This document shows positions 21,521 to 21,557 of a stretch of DNA of 21,557 nt, piece after piece. The notes beneath the pieces were generated by a model. That model ran no database searches, was not told the DNA's origin, and worked only from the letters and a program-made list of their open reading frames with translations. The position numbers were made by a program, and so were the translations under genes. The DNA comes from UBA5905 sp964609975 (GTDB taxonomy: Bacteria; Bacillota; Clostridia; Oscillospirales; Acutalibacteraceae), in contig CAZSTR010000028.1 of NCBI GenBank assembly GCA_964609975.1, forward strand, positions 1 to 21,557. Reading direction: 5' to 3'. The first letter of the stretch is position 1; each line of letters starts with the position of its first letter.

Positions 21521-21557
21521 ATGAAAAAATTGATTGCGATGATTATGATGTTCCTTA
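21521..21557 (+). CDS. Partial gene, start of an exported or membrane protein (runs off the window)
   Basis: Only 12 full codons are present: MKKLIAMIMMFL. Two lysines followed by a hydrophobic run look like the start of a signal peptide or lipoprotein signal. GGAGG lies 6 bases upstream of the ATG at 21521 and a promoter is correctly placed. The product cannot be identified from what is visible. Confidence 0.7.
   Translation, partial: MKKLIAMIMMFL

Noticed and set aside
1..21557. CRISPR arrays, insertion sequences, prophage or defence genes
   Set aside because: No regularly spaced repeats, transposase or integrase motifs, attachment-site duplications or defence-type domains were seen on either strand. 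The tRNA at the edge could be an integration site, but no integrase follows.

Overview
The window reads as a chromosomal stretch of a GC-rich, spore-forming Gram-positive bacterium of the class Clostridia, probably an Oscillospirales/Ruminococcaceae-like gut lineage. The evidence is the mix of typical clostridial families (DUF4364, TIGR04086 next to yajC, DUF896, a SpoIIM-like protein, DUF624), strong AGGAGG-type ribosome binding sites, the GC-rich third codon positions, and sporulation-type promoter matches. The lineage is an inference from gene content; no taxonomic marker gene is complete here.

Layout. Positions 1-84 hold the 3' end of a tRNA-Ser and its terminator. Positions 85-351 hold no gene but contain a strongly folded element (155-259) and a terminator. 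From 352 to 10390 all genes are on the minus strand: a promoter-led pair (533-aa membrane protein, then a LemA-like protein); ydbC-like ssDNA-binding protein then uppP; a DivIVA-like coiled-coil gene with its own consensus promoter and a suspected frameshift at its 3' end; a DUF4364 regulator, trmB and threonine aldolase; and the lysine/diaminopimelate genes asd-dapA-dapB. A divergent intergenic region (10391-10572) then switches to the plus strand.

Plus-strand genes: queA, a VanY-like D,D-carboxypeptidase lipoprotein, tgt, yajC, a TIGR04086 membrane protein, a SpoIIM-like gene, a DUF624 membrane protein, rmuC, a polysaccharide deacetylase, a DUF896 protein, a GH36 alpha-galactosidase with its own promoter, and after 326 bases without a gene the first 12 codons of a gene for an exported protein that runs off the end.

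How the genes work together. asd-dapA-dapB make three consecutive steps toward diaminopimelate and lysine, and uppP, the VanY-like peptidase, the deacetylase and SpoIIM all concern the cell wall. queA and tgt are two steps of queuosine tRNA modification; trmB is another tRNA modifier. The two most telling regulatory signals are a near-perfect sigma-E-type promoter in front of the SpoIIM-like gene and a sigma-G-type match in front of the deacetylase, which fit a mother-cell/forespore expression pattern for wall-remodelling proteins. I found no CRISPR array, no transposase, no prophage gene and no clearly new multi-gene system. The least explained items are the folded element at 155-259, the LemA partner protein, and the broken or recoded end of the DivIVA-like gene.
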